Assembly (NCBI GenBank): GCA_002473165.1
Contig: DKSD01000021.1
Location: 1 to 36,579 of the forward strand
Source: Succinatimonas sp. UBA7265
Lineage (GTDB): Bacteria; Pseudomonadota; Gammaproteobacteria; Enterobacterales; Succinivibrionaceae
Direction: 5' to 3'
DNA: 36,579 bases
Part shown: one piece after another, positions 16,696 through 25,157 of the stretch
Layout: each line of letters begins with the position of its first letter
How positions within the stretch are numbered: the first letter of the stretch is position 1
The notes under the pieces: model-generated
Told to the model about the DNA's origin: nothing
Database searches by the model: none
What the model saw: the letters and a program-made list of their open reading frames with translations, nothing else
Position numbers and translations under genes: made by a program

Positions 16696-17248
16696 ATCTG
16701 AGATTTTTCACCCGAAAAGCCCGCCGATTACGGCCTTGTCCGCGAACTTCATGATGTGCGTGCGCACGGGCGTTGTATCATCGCGGTTTCCGCTGACTGA
16801 CATTTTTGATTCGTGATCTTATTCACAATTTCGCACTCTTACTTCCACGCATTCAGGACATCGCAACAACTGACACTGATCAAGTTAAATCGTGCACAAA
16901 TGTGCTTTTCGGGAAATGCTTGCGATATTTTTTGATAACTTTGCATTTACAATCAGATATCCGCTAATTTGAGCCATAAGCTCCATTGTCGTGCGCAAAC
17001 GGTTTAAATGAGTTTTGTGCCGAGTTCAAAGGAGTTTAATCTGCCATACATATTTAAAAATAACCTTTAAAATCCAAATAAATAATTCGTATTTTAAAAC
17101 CTGCCTTACATCACATTCCCGTGTAATTCCGCTATTCCGGTCCGCCTTTTTGCAAATTTTCGTCTATGCTTATGACTGTGCACGTGCACGGAGGTTTTAA
17201 TTCTGTTCTCCTGCGCCTGCCTCATCAAAACTTAAGGAGTTTCTGTCT
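16696..17248. promoter_or_regulatory. 550-bp leader of the sugar operon with a CRP-like site and a palindrome
   Basis: No gene seen. CGTGATCTTATTCACA at 16812-16827 fits the CRP half-sites GTGA-N6-TCAC. GTGCACGTGCAC at 17178-17189 is a perfect 12-bp palindrome with a central CG, as in many LacI-family operators. AAGGAG precedes the chvE ATG. The CRP-like site is about 420 bp from the gene, so a long untranslated leader or a remote promoter would be needed. Confidence 0.45.
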
Positions 17249-18313
17249 ATGAAGATTAAGACTTGCGTAACCCTGCTGTGCGCCGCTTTTGTGGCCGCCG
17301 GCATTTCCGCCACCGCCAGCGCCGCCAAGATCGGCGTTTCCATGCCTACCCAGTCGCTGCAGCGCTGGAACCAGGACGGCGCCAACATGAAGGCCCAGCT
17401 GGAGAAGGCAGGCTACGAGGTGGAGCTGCTCTACGCGGGCGACAACGACATTCCTACCCAGGTAAACCAGATTGAGAACATGATTTCAGGCGGCGATGAC
17501 GTGTTAGTTATCGCGGCCATCGACGGCTCGGCTCTCACCGAGGTGTTAAAGGGCGCCAAAGAGAAGAAGATCCCGGTGATCTCCTATGACCGCCTGATCA
17601 TGAACACCGACGCCGTTTCCTATTACGCCACGTTCGATAACTTCAAGGTCGGCCAGATCCAGGGGCACTTCCTCGAGGACGCCTTAAAGTTAAAGGATGC
17701 CGCCACGACCCCGAAGAACATCGAGTTCTTCACCGGTCCGACCGATGACAACAACGTGAACTTCTTCTGGGGCGGCGCGCTTGAAGTGCTGCAGCCTTAC
17801 CTCGACAACGGCAAGCTCGTGTGCAAGTCAGGCCAGACCACCAAAGAGCAGGCCGCCACGCTCAACTGGAACAACGAAGAGGCTCAGAAGCGCATGGAGA
17901 ACCTGATCTCCTCCTGCGGTTACGGCCCTGAGGGCACGAAGCTTGACGCCGTGCTCTGCTCAAACGACTCCACGGCAAACGGCGTGACGAACGCGCTGCT
18001 CTCCGAGGGCTATGACGCGTCGAACTTCCCGATCGTCACCGGCCAGGACTGCGACCGTCCTTCCGTCAAGAACATCAAGAAAGGCTACCAGGCCATGTCC
18101 GTCTTCAAGGACACCCGCACCCTGGCCGCCCAGGTTGTGAAGATGGTCGATGAGATCATCAAAGGCCAGCCTGTCGAAGTCAACGATACCAAGACCTACA
18201 ACAACGGCACCGGCGTGATCCCTTCCTTCCTCTGCACCCCGGTCATCGGAACCAAGGACAACTACAAGAAGCTCCTTATAGATTCCGGCTACTACAAAGA
18301 AAGCGAGATCTGA
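17249..18313 (+). CDS. chvE: multiple-monosaccharide ABC transporter substrate-binding protein (ChvE-like)
   Basis: 354 residues. Signal peptide 1-25 ends ATASA, so the protein is periplasmic. KIGVSMPTQSLQRWNQDG, QIENMI, VIAAIDGSAL, ISYDRLI, YYATFDNFKVG and ITGQDCDRPS-like segments follow ChvE, which binds several aldoses including xylose, arabinose and galactose. It is the first gene of the operon and has a good ribosome binding site (AAGGAG). A terminator hairpin directly downstream suggests it is made in excess over the ATPase and permease. The specific sugar cannot be told from sequence; the downstream kinase and isomerase suggest a pentose or 6-deoxyhexose. Confidence 0.85.
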   Translation: MKIKTCVTLLCAAFVAAGISATASAAKIGVSMPTQSLQRWNQDGANMKAQLEKAGYEVELLYAGDNDIPTQVNQIENMISGGDDVLVIAAIDGSALTEVLKGAKEKKIPVISYDRLIMNTDAVSYYATFDNFKVGQIQGHFLEDALKLKDAATTPKNIEFFTGPTDDNNVNFFWGGALEVLQPYLDNGKLVCKSGQTTKEQAATLNWNNEEAQKRMENLISSCGYGPEGTKLDAVLCSNDSTANGVTNALLSEGYDASNFPIVTGQDCDRPSVKNIKKGYQAMSVFKDTRTLAAQVVKMVDEIIKGQPVEVNDTKTYNNGTGVIPSFLCTPVIGTKDNYKKLLIDSGYYKESEI

Positions 18314-18334
18314 GCTTTAACCTCAGTGTGATTT

Positions 18335-18357
18335 AAGCGGCGCCTGGCGCCGCTTTT
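18335..18357 (+). terminator. intra-operon terminator between chvE and mmsA
   Basis: AAGCGGCGC (18335-18343) pairs with GCGCCGCTT (18347-18355) around a CTG loop and runs into TTTT. Placed 20 bp after the chvE stop, it probably gives partial termination. Confidence 0.7.
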
Positions 18358-18419
18358 ACGGAAACCCGGAATTTATCCCGGGTTATCCCCTCCATTTTTT
18401 GATCAAGCAGACCTCTATT

Positions 18420-19997
18420 ATGGAAAATACAAGTAATTCCAAAAACTTGCTTGAGATGCGCAATATCGTAAAGCGCTTTGGCAAGGTGACCGCGCTTTCG
18501 GGCGTGAACCTTAGCGTCAGGCAGGGTGAGGTGCACGCGCTCGTGGGCGAAAACGGCGCCGGCAAGTCGACCCTGATGAACGTGCTCTCAGGCATCTACC
18601 CCTACGGCAGCTATGAAGGCGAGATCATCTTTGACGGCAAGCCCTGCCGCTTTAAGAACATCCCGGACTCCGAGCGCGAAGGCATCGTCATCATCCACCA
18701 GGAGCTGGCGCTGGTGCCGTTCCTCTCGATTGCCGAGAACATGTTCCTGGGCAACGAGCGCACCCAGAGTTTTTCGAGCAAAGTCATGGACTGGCCGCGC
18801 ACCTTCGCCCGCGCCCGCGAGCTTTTGGATATCGTCGGCCTCACGGAGGATCCGCGCACGCTCATCAAAGACATCAGCGTGGGCAAACAGCAGCTCATCG
18901 AGATCGCCAAAGCCATCTCCAAAAACGTCAGGCTGCTGATCCTCGACGAACCTACGGCCTCGCTCAACGAAGTCGATTCCAAAAAACTGCTCGATCTGCT
19001 TGCCAAATTCCGCGAGCAGGGGATGACGTCGATCCTCATCTCCCACAAGCTCAACGAAATTTCCTATATTGCCAATTCCATCACCGTGATCCGCGACGGC
19101 GCCACCATCGAGACGCTCGACAACAGCAACCACGATGTCTCCGAGAGCCGCATCATCTCCGGCATGGTGGGCAGGGCGCTTACCGATCGCTTCCCCAAGC
19201 GCGAGACGAAGCCTTCCTCCGAGGTGCTCATGGAAGTGCGCAACTGGACGGTGCACAACCCGCTTACCCCCGAGCGCAAGACCTGCGACAACGTGAGCAT
19301 TGTCGTGCACAAGGGCGAGGTCGTCGGCATGTCCGGCCTCATGGGCGCCGGGCGCACCGAGTTCGCCCGCTCCGTGTTCGGCCGCATGTACGGCGTGAAC
19401 GCCTCAGGCCAGGTGTTCTTAAACGGCAAAGAGGTAAAACTCCCGACCGTGACGTCATGCATCAAACACGGCCTCGCCTATGTGACAGAAGACCGCAAAG
19501 GCGACGGCCTGGTGCTCATGAATTCCATCGTGCACAACACGACGCTGGCCAATCTCCCCGGAGTGTCCAACCACGGCATTTTGGACAAGGACGCTGAAAA
19601 AGCCGGGGCTGAAACGCTGCGCGAGGAGCTCAACACCAAGTGCGAGAGCGTGCAGCAGGATGTGGGCAACCTCTCAGGCGGCAACCAGCAGAAGGTGCTG
19701 CTGTCTAAGTGGATCTTCGCAGAGCCTGACGTGCTCATCCTCGATGAGCCGACCCGCGGCATCGACGTGGGCGCCAAATACGAAATCTACTGCCTCATCA
19801 ACAAGCTCGTGGCGCAGGGCAAAGGCGTTTTGATGATCTCATCTGAGCTGCCGGAGATTTTAGGCATGTGCGATCGCATCTACGTCATGAACGAAGGGCG
19901 CATCGTCGCCGAGATGCCGCGCGAGCAAGCCTCGCAGGAGAGCATCATGAGCGCCATCTTAAAATCGCCCAAACCTGAGGCCAAAGCCTCGGCCTGA
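18420..19997 (+). CDS. mmsA: monosaccharide ABC transporter ATP-binding protein (MmsA/GguA/XylG-like)
   Basis: 525 residues from ATG 18420; the frame opens earlier with a TTG that has no support. Two fused ATPase domains are present. The first has Walker A GENGAGKST at 43-51 and LLILDEPTASL; its signature ISVGKQQLIEIAKA departs from the usual LSGGQ. The second has the reduced Walker A typical of sugar ABC proteins (GLMGAGRTE), LSGGNQQKVLLSKW and VLILDEPTRGID. It energises the importer on the cytoplasmic side. The permease gene follows 45 bp downstream. Confidence 0.88.
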   Translation: MENTSNSKNLLEMRNIVKRFGKVTALSGVNLSVRQGEVHALVGENGAGKSTLMNVLSGIYPYGSYEGEIIFDGKPCRFKNIPDSEREGIVIIHQELALVPFLSIAENMFLGNERTQSFSSKVMDWPRTFARARELLDIVGLTEDPRTLIKDISVGKQQLIEIAKAISKNVRLLILDEPTASLNEVDSKKLLDLLAKFREQGMTSILISHKLNEISYIANSITVIRDGATIETLDNSNHDVSESRIISGMVGRALTDRFPKRETKPSSEVLMEVRNWTVHNPLTPERKTCDNVSIVVHKGEVVGMSGLMGAGRTEFARSVFGRMYGVNASGQVFLNGKEVKLPTVTSCIKHGLAYVTEDRKGDGLVLMNSIVHNTTLANLPGVSNHGILDKDAEKAGAETLREELNTKCESVQQDVGNLSGGNQQKVLLSKWIFAEPDVLILDEPTRGIDVGAKYEIYCLINKLVAQGKGVLMISSELPEILGMCDRIYVMNEGRIVAEMPREQASQESIMSAILKSPKPEAKASA

Positions 19998-20041
19998 GAT
20001 CTCAGGGACACGAACAAACACACTGTATAAGGAAACACAAT

Positions 20042-21202
20042 ATGAACCAGATTACGGACATGTTAAAGCGCAACTCGCTGCTTTTGGCCCTGGTCGTCGT
20101 CATGGTGCTCTTTGAGGTCACCATTCGAGCCACCGGCCACGGCTCGATGTTCTCGCCGTCCAACTTCACGAACATCATCTCCCAGAACTCCTACGTGATC
20201 ATCATGGCAGTCGGCATGCTGTTCTGCATCATCGGCTGCGGCAACATCGATCTGTCGGTGGGCTCCATCGTCTGCCTCGTGGGCGCCATCGCGGGCACGC
20301 TGATCGTGAACCTTGAGTGCAACGTTTACTTAAGCATCATCATCTGCCTGGGCATCGGCATCCTGATCGGCGCCTGGCACGGCCTGTGGATCGCCTATGT
20401 GCACATCCCCTCTTTCATCGTGACTCTGGCCGGCATGATGCTCTTCCGCGGCATCGCGCTGCTGGTATTGGGCGGCCTGACCATTTCGCCGTTCCCGCCT
20501 GAGTACCTGCAGTACTTCACCTCTTTTATGCCTAAGCACCGCGTCGACGCGCCGACTGTCACCATGATCATCACCGCCGTGATGTGCCTTGTGTATATCG
20601 GCATCGTGCTGTGGTCGCGCAAGAGCAAGCAGCGCAAGGGCTATGAGGTTGAGCCGGTTTCCTCCTTTGCCTTCAAGATGGTGATCGTGCTCTTTGCCTT
20701 AATCGGCTCAGGCTGGCTTTTAAGCCAGAACAAGGGCATCCCGGTCATCCTGATCCTGCTGGTGGTCATCGTCGCCGTGTACGCCTTTATCGCCAATGAG
20801 ACGATCACCGGCCGCAGGCTCTATGCTTTGGGCGGCAACGAGAAGGCCGCCAAACTCTCAGGCGTCAACACGAGCCGCATCCTCTTTATGACCTACGTCA
20901 ACATGGGCTTCCTCTCCGCGGTAGCCGCCCTGGTGTGCGTGGCCCGCTTTAACTCCGCGGCCCCGACTGCCGGCACCGGCTACGAGCTTGATGCCATCGG
21001 CGCCTGCTTCATCGGCGGCGCCTCAGCCTACGGCGGCGTCGGCACCGTGGGCGGCGCGGTCATCGGCGCCGTGTTCATGGGCGTGCTCAACAACGGCATG
21101 TCCATCCTGGGCATAGACGCCAACTGGCAGCGCACCGTCAAAGGCGCCGTGCTGCTCATCGCCGTGGTCATCGACGTGCTCTCCAAAAAACGCGCCAGAT
21201 AA
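20042..21202 (+). CDS. mmsB: monosaccharide ABC transporter permease (MmsB/GguB/XylH-like)
   Basis: 386 residues with about ten membrane segments of the BPD_transp_2 family: LFCIIGCGNIDLSVGSIV, the IPSFIVTLAGMMLFRG segment, TITGRRLYALGGNEKAAKLS and GGASAYGGVGTVGGAVIG. The central IDLSVGS motif is diagnostic for sugar permeases. AAGGAA lies before the ATG. One copy suggests a homodimer, as in related transporters. Confidence 0.9.
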   Translation: MNQITDMLKRNSLLLALVVVMVLFEVTIRATGHGSMFSPSNFTNIISQNSYVIIMAVGMLFCIIGCGNIDLSVGSIVCLVGAIAGTLIVNLECNVYLSIIICLGIGILIGAWHGLWIAYVHIPSFIVTLAGMMLFRGIALLVLGGLTISPFPPEYLQYFTSFMPKHRVDAPTVTMIITAVMCLVYIGIVLWSRKSKQRKGYEVEPVSSFAFKMVIVLFALIGSGWLLSQNKGIPVILILLVVIVAVYAFIANETITGRRLYALGGNEKAAKLSGVNTSRILFMTYVNMGFLSAVAALVCVARFNSAAPTAGTGYELDAIGACFIGGASAYGGVGTVGGAVIGAVFMGVLNNGMSILGIDANWQRTVKGAVLLIAVVIDVLSKKRAR

Positions 21203-21210
21203 GTAAACCG

Positions 21211-21230
21211 GAGGGCGCTGCGGCGCCCTC
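21211..21230 (+). terminator. GC-rich hairpin between mmsB and xylB
   Basis: GAGGGCGC (21211-21218) pairs with GCGCCCTC (21223-21230) over a TGCG loop. No T run follows, so it is more likely an RNA-stability or processing element than a full terminator. It sits 27 bp before the kinase start. Confidence 0.45.
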
Positions 21231-21257
21231 GTCATGAACAGACATCAGGAACTGAAT

Positions 21258-23450
21258 ATGAGATATTTGCTGGGTGTGGATCTGGGAACTTCCGGAACCA
21301 AGACCGTGCTCTTTGATGAAAAGGGCAAAGTGATCGCCTCGGCGCTTGAAGAGTATCCGCTCTTGCAGCCGCACAACGGCTGGGCCGAGCAGGATCCCAA
21401 GACCTGGGCGGACGCGGCCGTGCACACGGCGCGCGACGTCCTGAAAAAATCCGGGGTGAACCCCGCGGACGTCAAGGGGCTGGCCATCTCCGGACAGATG
21501 CACGGGCTGGTGATGCTCGACAAAGACGGCAAGGTGCTGCGTAACGCTATATTGTGGTGCGACGCCCGCACCGGGGCGCAGTGCGCGGAGATCGAACAGC
21601 GCGTCGGCAAGCGCCGGCTCATCGAGATCTGCGCCAACCCGGCGCTGCCAGGGTTCACCGCCCCGAAGATCCTGTGGGTGCGCGAGCATGAGCCTGAGAT
21701 TTATAAACGCTGCGCCCATATCCTGCTGCCCAAGGACTACGTGCGCTATGTGCTCACGGGCAAAATCGCCATGGAGCTCTCGGACGCCTCGGGCATGAAC
21801 CTTTTGGATCTCTCCAAAAACGCGTGGTCGCAGGAGATCCTGGAAAAACTCGAAATTGATCCTCATCTGCTCCCGCCGCTCATCGGCTCAGCAGATGTCG
21901 CAGGCTGTATCACCGCGGAGGCCGCGAAACTTACAGGGCTTGCCGAGGGCACCGTGGTCGCAGGCGGCGCCGGCGACAACGCCGCGGCCGCGCTGGGCAC
22001 CGGAGTGTGCCGCGACGGACAGGCTTTCGTGACGCTGGGCACCTCGGGCGTGGTCTTTGCCCACACCTCAAAGCCTGCCATCGATCCTCTGGGGCGCGTG
22101 CACACGTTCTGCTCGGCTGTCAAAGGCGAGTGGACGGCCATGTCCTGCACGCTGGCGGCCGGGCTCTCGCTGCGCTGGGCGCGCGATGAGCTCTATAAAA
22201 ACGAAAAGACCGAGTGCGCAAAACAGGGGAAGGATGTCTACGATCTTATGACCGCCGAGGCTTCCAAGATCCCCTCAGGATCCGACGGGCTCATCTATCT
22301 GCCTTACCTCATGGGCGAGCGCTCGCCGGTGCTCGATCCTGATGCCCGCGGCGTGTTCTTCGGGCTCACGGCCCGCCACACCCGCGCCCACTTAACCCGC
22401 GCCGTCATGGAAGGCGTGACGCTCTCCCAGCGCCACAACCTCACTGTGTTAAACGAAATGGGCATAAAACCGCAGACGCTCACCGCCTGCGGCGGCGGAG
22501 CCTCCTCGCCGCTGTGGCGCCGGATGCTCGCCGACTGCCTCAAGGTTAAAGTGCGCCTTACCGAATCCAAAGAAGGCCCGGCGCTGGGCGCGGCGATCCT
22601 CGCCGGCACGGCCGCGGGGATCTTCTCCTCGGTGCAGCAGGGCTGTGAGATCTGCGTAAGGCCCCGCGAAGGCGGGGCGGATCCTGTGAGCGCAGAATCC
22701 TCGCGCTATGACAAAATCTACGCGCTTTACGCCTCGCTCTATCCTGCGCTGCGCGGACGCTTTGCCGCGCTCTCAAGGCTGCGCGCCGAACTTGACGAGG
22801 CCCCGAAGACCCCAAAATATCCGCTCGTGACCTCCAAGGAGTTTGAGCGCTACGGCAAAGTCATCGAGGGCATAGACACGAAGCGCGTCATTGAGCTTTT
22901 AAAGACACTCGTGCTTCCTAAAGCGGGCACGGCCTATGTGGCCTCGGAGAAAGCGCTTGAGGAGCCGGCGCTGCTCTCTGACATCCAAAACCGCGTTTTC
23001 GGCGGGCTGCCGGTGCAGATGGGCTGGTGCGCAGGACACAACCGCACGCTCAACTGCCTGGAGTACCACCGCAACAGCGAGCTCAACATCGCCGAGCGCG
23101 ATACGCTTTTGATGGTGGCGCCGATGACGGCGGTGCGCGACGGGATCGTCGACACGCAGGAGACGGAGATCTTCCTAATGCCCAAGGGCACGGCGCTGCT
23201 CTTTTATGAGACCACGCTGCATTACGCCCCGTGCACGGCCGACGGCGAGGATTATTTCCGCGTCTGCTGCGTGCTGCCGCGCGGCACTAATACACAGAGG
23301 CCCGAGGGCGTATGCCGCGAGGGCGAGGCCGGGTTCCTCACCCACAACAACAAGTGGCTCTTTGCCCATCCCGACTCCCCTGAGGGGCGCTCGGGCATGA
23401 CCACAGGGCGGCTTACGGGCGAAAACCTGGATTTAGGTCCGGCCAAATAA
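21258..23450 (+). CDS. xylB: xylulokinase fused to a C-terminal DUF4867-like domain
   Basis: 730 residues from ATG 21258, which has AGGA 7 bases upstream; an ATG 8 codons earlier lacks a site. Residues 1 to about 500 are an FGGY kinase of the XylB type: LLGVDLGTSGTKTVLFD, the XylB substrate loop ISGQMHGLVMLD, GGAGDNAAAALGTG with the catalytic Asp, and TACGGGASSPLW. Usual XylB length is about 480-500. After a short linker (EAPKTPKYP) the last 210 or so residues match DUF4867 as I remember it: KEFERYGKVIEGID, QMGWCAGHNRTLNCLEYHRN, TEIFLMPKGTALLFYETTLH, APC, LPRGTN, NNKWLFAHP. Its His and Glu spacing suggests a cupin-like metal site. An isomerase or mutarotase role is a guess. Confidence 0.85.
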   Translation: MRYLLGVDLGTSGTKTVLFDEKGKVIASALEEYPLLQPHNGWAEQDPKTWADAAVHTARDVLKKSGVNPADVKGLAISGQMHGLVMLDKDGKVLRNAILWCDARTGAQCAEIEQRVGKRRLIEICANPALPGFTAPKILWVREHEPEIYKRCAHILLPKDYVRYVLTGKIAMELSDASGMNLLDLSKNAWSQEILEKLEIDPHLLPPLIGSADVAGCITAEAAKLTGLAEGTVVAGGAGDNAAAALGTGVCRDGQAFVTLGTSGVVFAHTSKPAIDPLGRVHTFCSAVKGEWTAMSCTLAAGLSLRWARDELYKNEKTECAKQGKDVYDLMTAEASKIPSGSDGLIYLPYLMGERSPVLDPDARGVFFGLTARHTRAHLTRAVMEGVTLSQRHNLTVLNEMGIKPQTLTACGGGASSPLWRRMLADCLKVKVRLTESKEGPALGAAILAGTAAGIFSSVQQGCEICVRPREGGADPVSAESSRYDKIYALYASLYPALRGRFAALSRLRAELDEAPKTPKYPLVTSKEFERYGKVIEGIDTKRVIELLKTLVLPKAGTAYVASEKALEEPALLSDIQNRVFGGLPVQMGWCAGHNRTLNCLEYHRNSELNIAERDTLLMVAPMTAVRDGIVDTQETEIFLMPKGTALLFYETTLHYAPCTADGEDYFRVCCVLPRGTNTQRPEGVCREGEAGFLTHNNKWLFAHPDSPEGRSGMTTGRLTGENLDLGPAK

Positions 23451-23536
23451 AGGCACAAGCACAATATTCTGAGATTTAACGTTAATTTAAACCGGTCGGC
23501 TGACACTGCGGCCGCCCGGGATTTAGGAGAAACAAC

Positions 23537-25054
23537 ATGCAATTTAAAAACATCCCCGAGGTTAAGCTCGGCATCATCGCGGTCTCCCGCGACTGCTTCA
23601 TCCGCTCGTTATCCGAGCGCCGCCGCGCGGCGATCGTCGCCTCCTGCAAGAAGATCGGCATCGATCTTTGCGAGGTAAAGACCACCGTCGAGAACGAGCC
23701 TGACGCCGTAAAAGCTGTCGCGGAGGCCCAAAAGGCCGGCTGCAACAGCCTGCTCGTGTTCTTAGGCAACTTCGGCCCGGAGACCCCTGAGACCATCATC
23801 GCCCGCGACTTCAAGGGGCCCGTCATGTACGCGGCGGCGGCCGAGGAGACGGGCAAAGATCTCGTGGACGGCCGCGGCGATGCTTTCTGCGGCATGCTCA
23901 ACTGCTCCTACAACCTGGGGCTGAGAAAGCTTAAGGCTTACATCCCTGAGTACCCGGTGGGCACAGCCGATGACATCGCGGCCATGGTCAAAGACTTTGT
24001 GCCGGTCGCCCGCGCGCTCTTAGGCCTCTCCTCTTTGAAGATCATCACCTTCGGCCCGCGCCCTCAGGACTTCTTTGCCTGCAACGCCCCGATCAAAGGG
24101 CTTTATGACATCGGCGTTGAGATCGAGGAGAACTCCGAGCTTGATCTGCTTGTCGCCTACAAAGCCCACCAGGGTGACAAGCGCATCGACGCCGTCGCCG
24201 CCGACATGGAAAAAGAGCTCGGCAAGGGCAACACCTACCCCGATCTCTTAAAGCGCATGGCGCAGTTTGAGCTGACGCTGCGCGACTGGGCCGAGCAGCA
24301 CCGCGGCCAGAGACAGTACGTGTGCTTTGCCGACAAGTGCTGGCCGGCCTTCCCGCAGCAGTTTGGCTTTGAGCCCTGCTACGTCAACTCCCGTCTGGCC
24401 TCCGAGGGCATCCCCGTGGCCTGCGAGGTCGACATCTTCGGCGCGCTCTCCGAGTACATCGCAGCCTGCATCACAGAGGATGCCGTGACGCTGCTGGATA
24501 TCAACAACTCCGTGCCCGCCGATCTCTTCGCGCAGGACATCAAGCCTAAATATCCGCAGTACACGCTCACAGACACCTTCATGGGCTTCCACTGCGGCAA
24601 CACGCCGTTCTGCAAGCTCACCAGGCGCCAGGACTGCAACCAGCGCCTGGGCGCGATCAACTACCAGATCATCCAGCACCGCCTGCTCGAGCCTCAGGGC
24701 TCGCAGCCTGATTTCACCCGCGGCACGCTCGAGGGCGACATTCAGGAAGGACCGATCACTTTCTTCCGGTTGCAGTCCACTCCGGATACCGTGCTGCACG
24801 CCTATGTGGCAGAGGGCGAGGTGCTTCCGGTGGGCACGAGATCTTTTGGCGGCACCGGCATCTTCGCGATCCCGCAGATGGGCCGCTTCTACCGTCACGT
24901 GCTCATCGCGGGGCGCTATCCGCACCACGGCGCCGTGGCCTTTGCCCACGTCGGCAAGGCCCTGTGGTCCGTGTTCAGCCTGCTGGGCGTTGAGGACATT
25001 TCCTACAACCAGCCTGCCGGAGTGCTTTACAAGGGCGAGAATCCGTTCGCATAA
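23537..25054 (+). CDS. L-fucose/L-arabinose isomerase-family protein
   Basis: 505 residues, between AraA (about 500) and FucI (about 590) in length. The N-terminal domain resembles the FucI/AraA Rossmann-like part (GCNSLLVFLGNFG). The metal ligands of the family appear to be present: Glu297 in ACEVDIFGAL, Asp321 in LLDINN, and His463/464 in GRYPHHGAV. TFMGFHCGNTP and the preceding DADKCWP-like segment (FADKCWPAFPQQFG) also fit. It should interconvert an aldose and a ketose with Mn2+. With xylulokinase upstream it may supply the ketose, standing in for XylA, or act on D-arabinose or L-fucose. TTAGGAG precedes the ATG; a strong terminator follows. Confidence 0.75.
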   Translation: MQFKNIPEVKLGIIAVSRDCFIRSLSERRRAAIVASCKKIGIDLCEVKTTVENEPDAVKAVAEAQKAGCNSLLVFLGNFGPETPETIIARDFKGPVMYAAAAEETGKDLVDGRGDAFCGMLNCSYNLGLRKLKAYIPEYPVGTADDIAAMVKDFVPVARALLGLSSLKIITFGPRPQDFFACNAPIKGLYDIGVEIEENSELDLLVAYKAHQGDKRIDAVAADMEKELGKGNTYPDLLKRMAQFELTLRDWAEQHRGQRQYVCFADKCWPAFPQQFGFEPCYVNSRLASEGIPVACEVDIFGALSEYIAACITEDAVTLLDINNSVPADLFAQDIKPKYPQYTLTDTFMGFHCGNTPFCKLTRRQDCNQRLGAINYQIIQHRLLEPQGSQPDFTRGTLEGDIQEGPITFFRLQSTPDTVLHAYVAEGEVLPVGTRSFGGTGIFAIPQMGRFYRHVLIAGRYPHHGAVAFAHVGKALWSVFSLLGVEDISYNQPAGVLYKGENPFA

Positions 25055-25068
25055 TTAGAACAGGTATG

Positions 25069-25093
25069 GCAGGGGGCCTCACCCCCTGCTTTT
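25069..25093 (+). terminator. rho-independent terminator of the sugar operon
   Basis: GCAGGGGG (25069-25076) pairs perfectly with CCCCCTGC (25082-25089) over a CCTCA loop, followed by TTTT. It separates the catabolic operon from the LacI-type regulator gene. Confidence 0.8.
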
Positions 25094-25157
25094 GCAGGGC
25101 GGCCTGCGCAGCGCTTTTTTCAAAGAGGCGCTGCGCAGCCTGCCCGAGGGAGGATAC

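Noticed and set aside
18588..19310. 240-codon minus-strand frame
   Set aside because: Antisense to the mmsA ATPase; translation is His- and Asp-rich low-information sequence.
24248..24949. 233-codon minus-strand frame
   Set aside because: Antisense to the FucI-like gene and without motifs.
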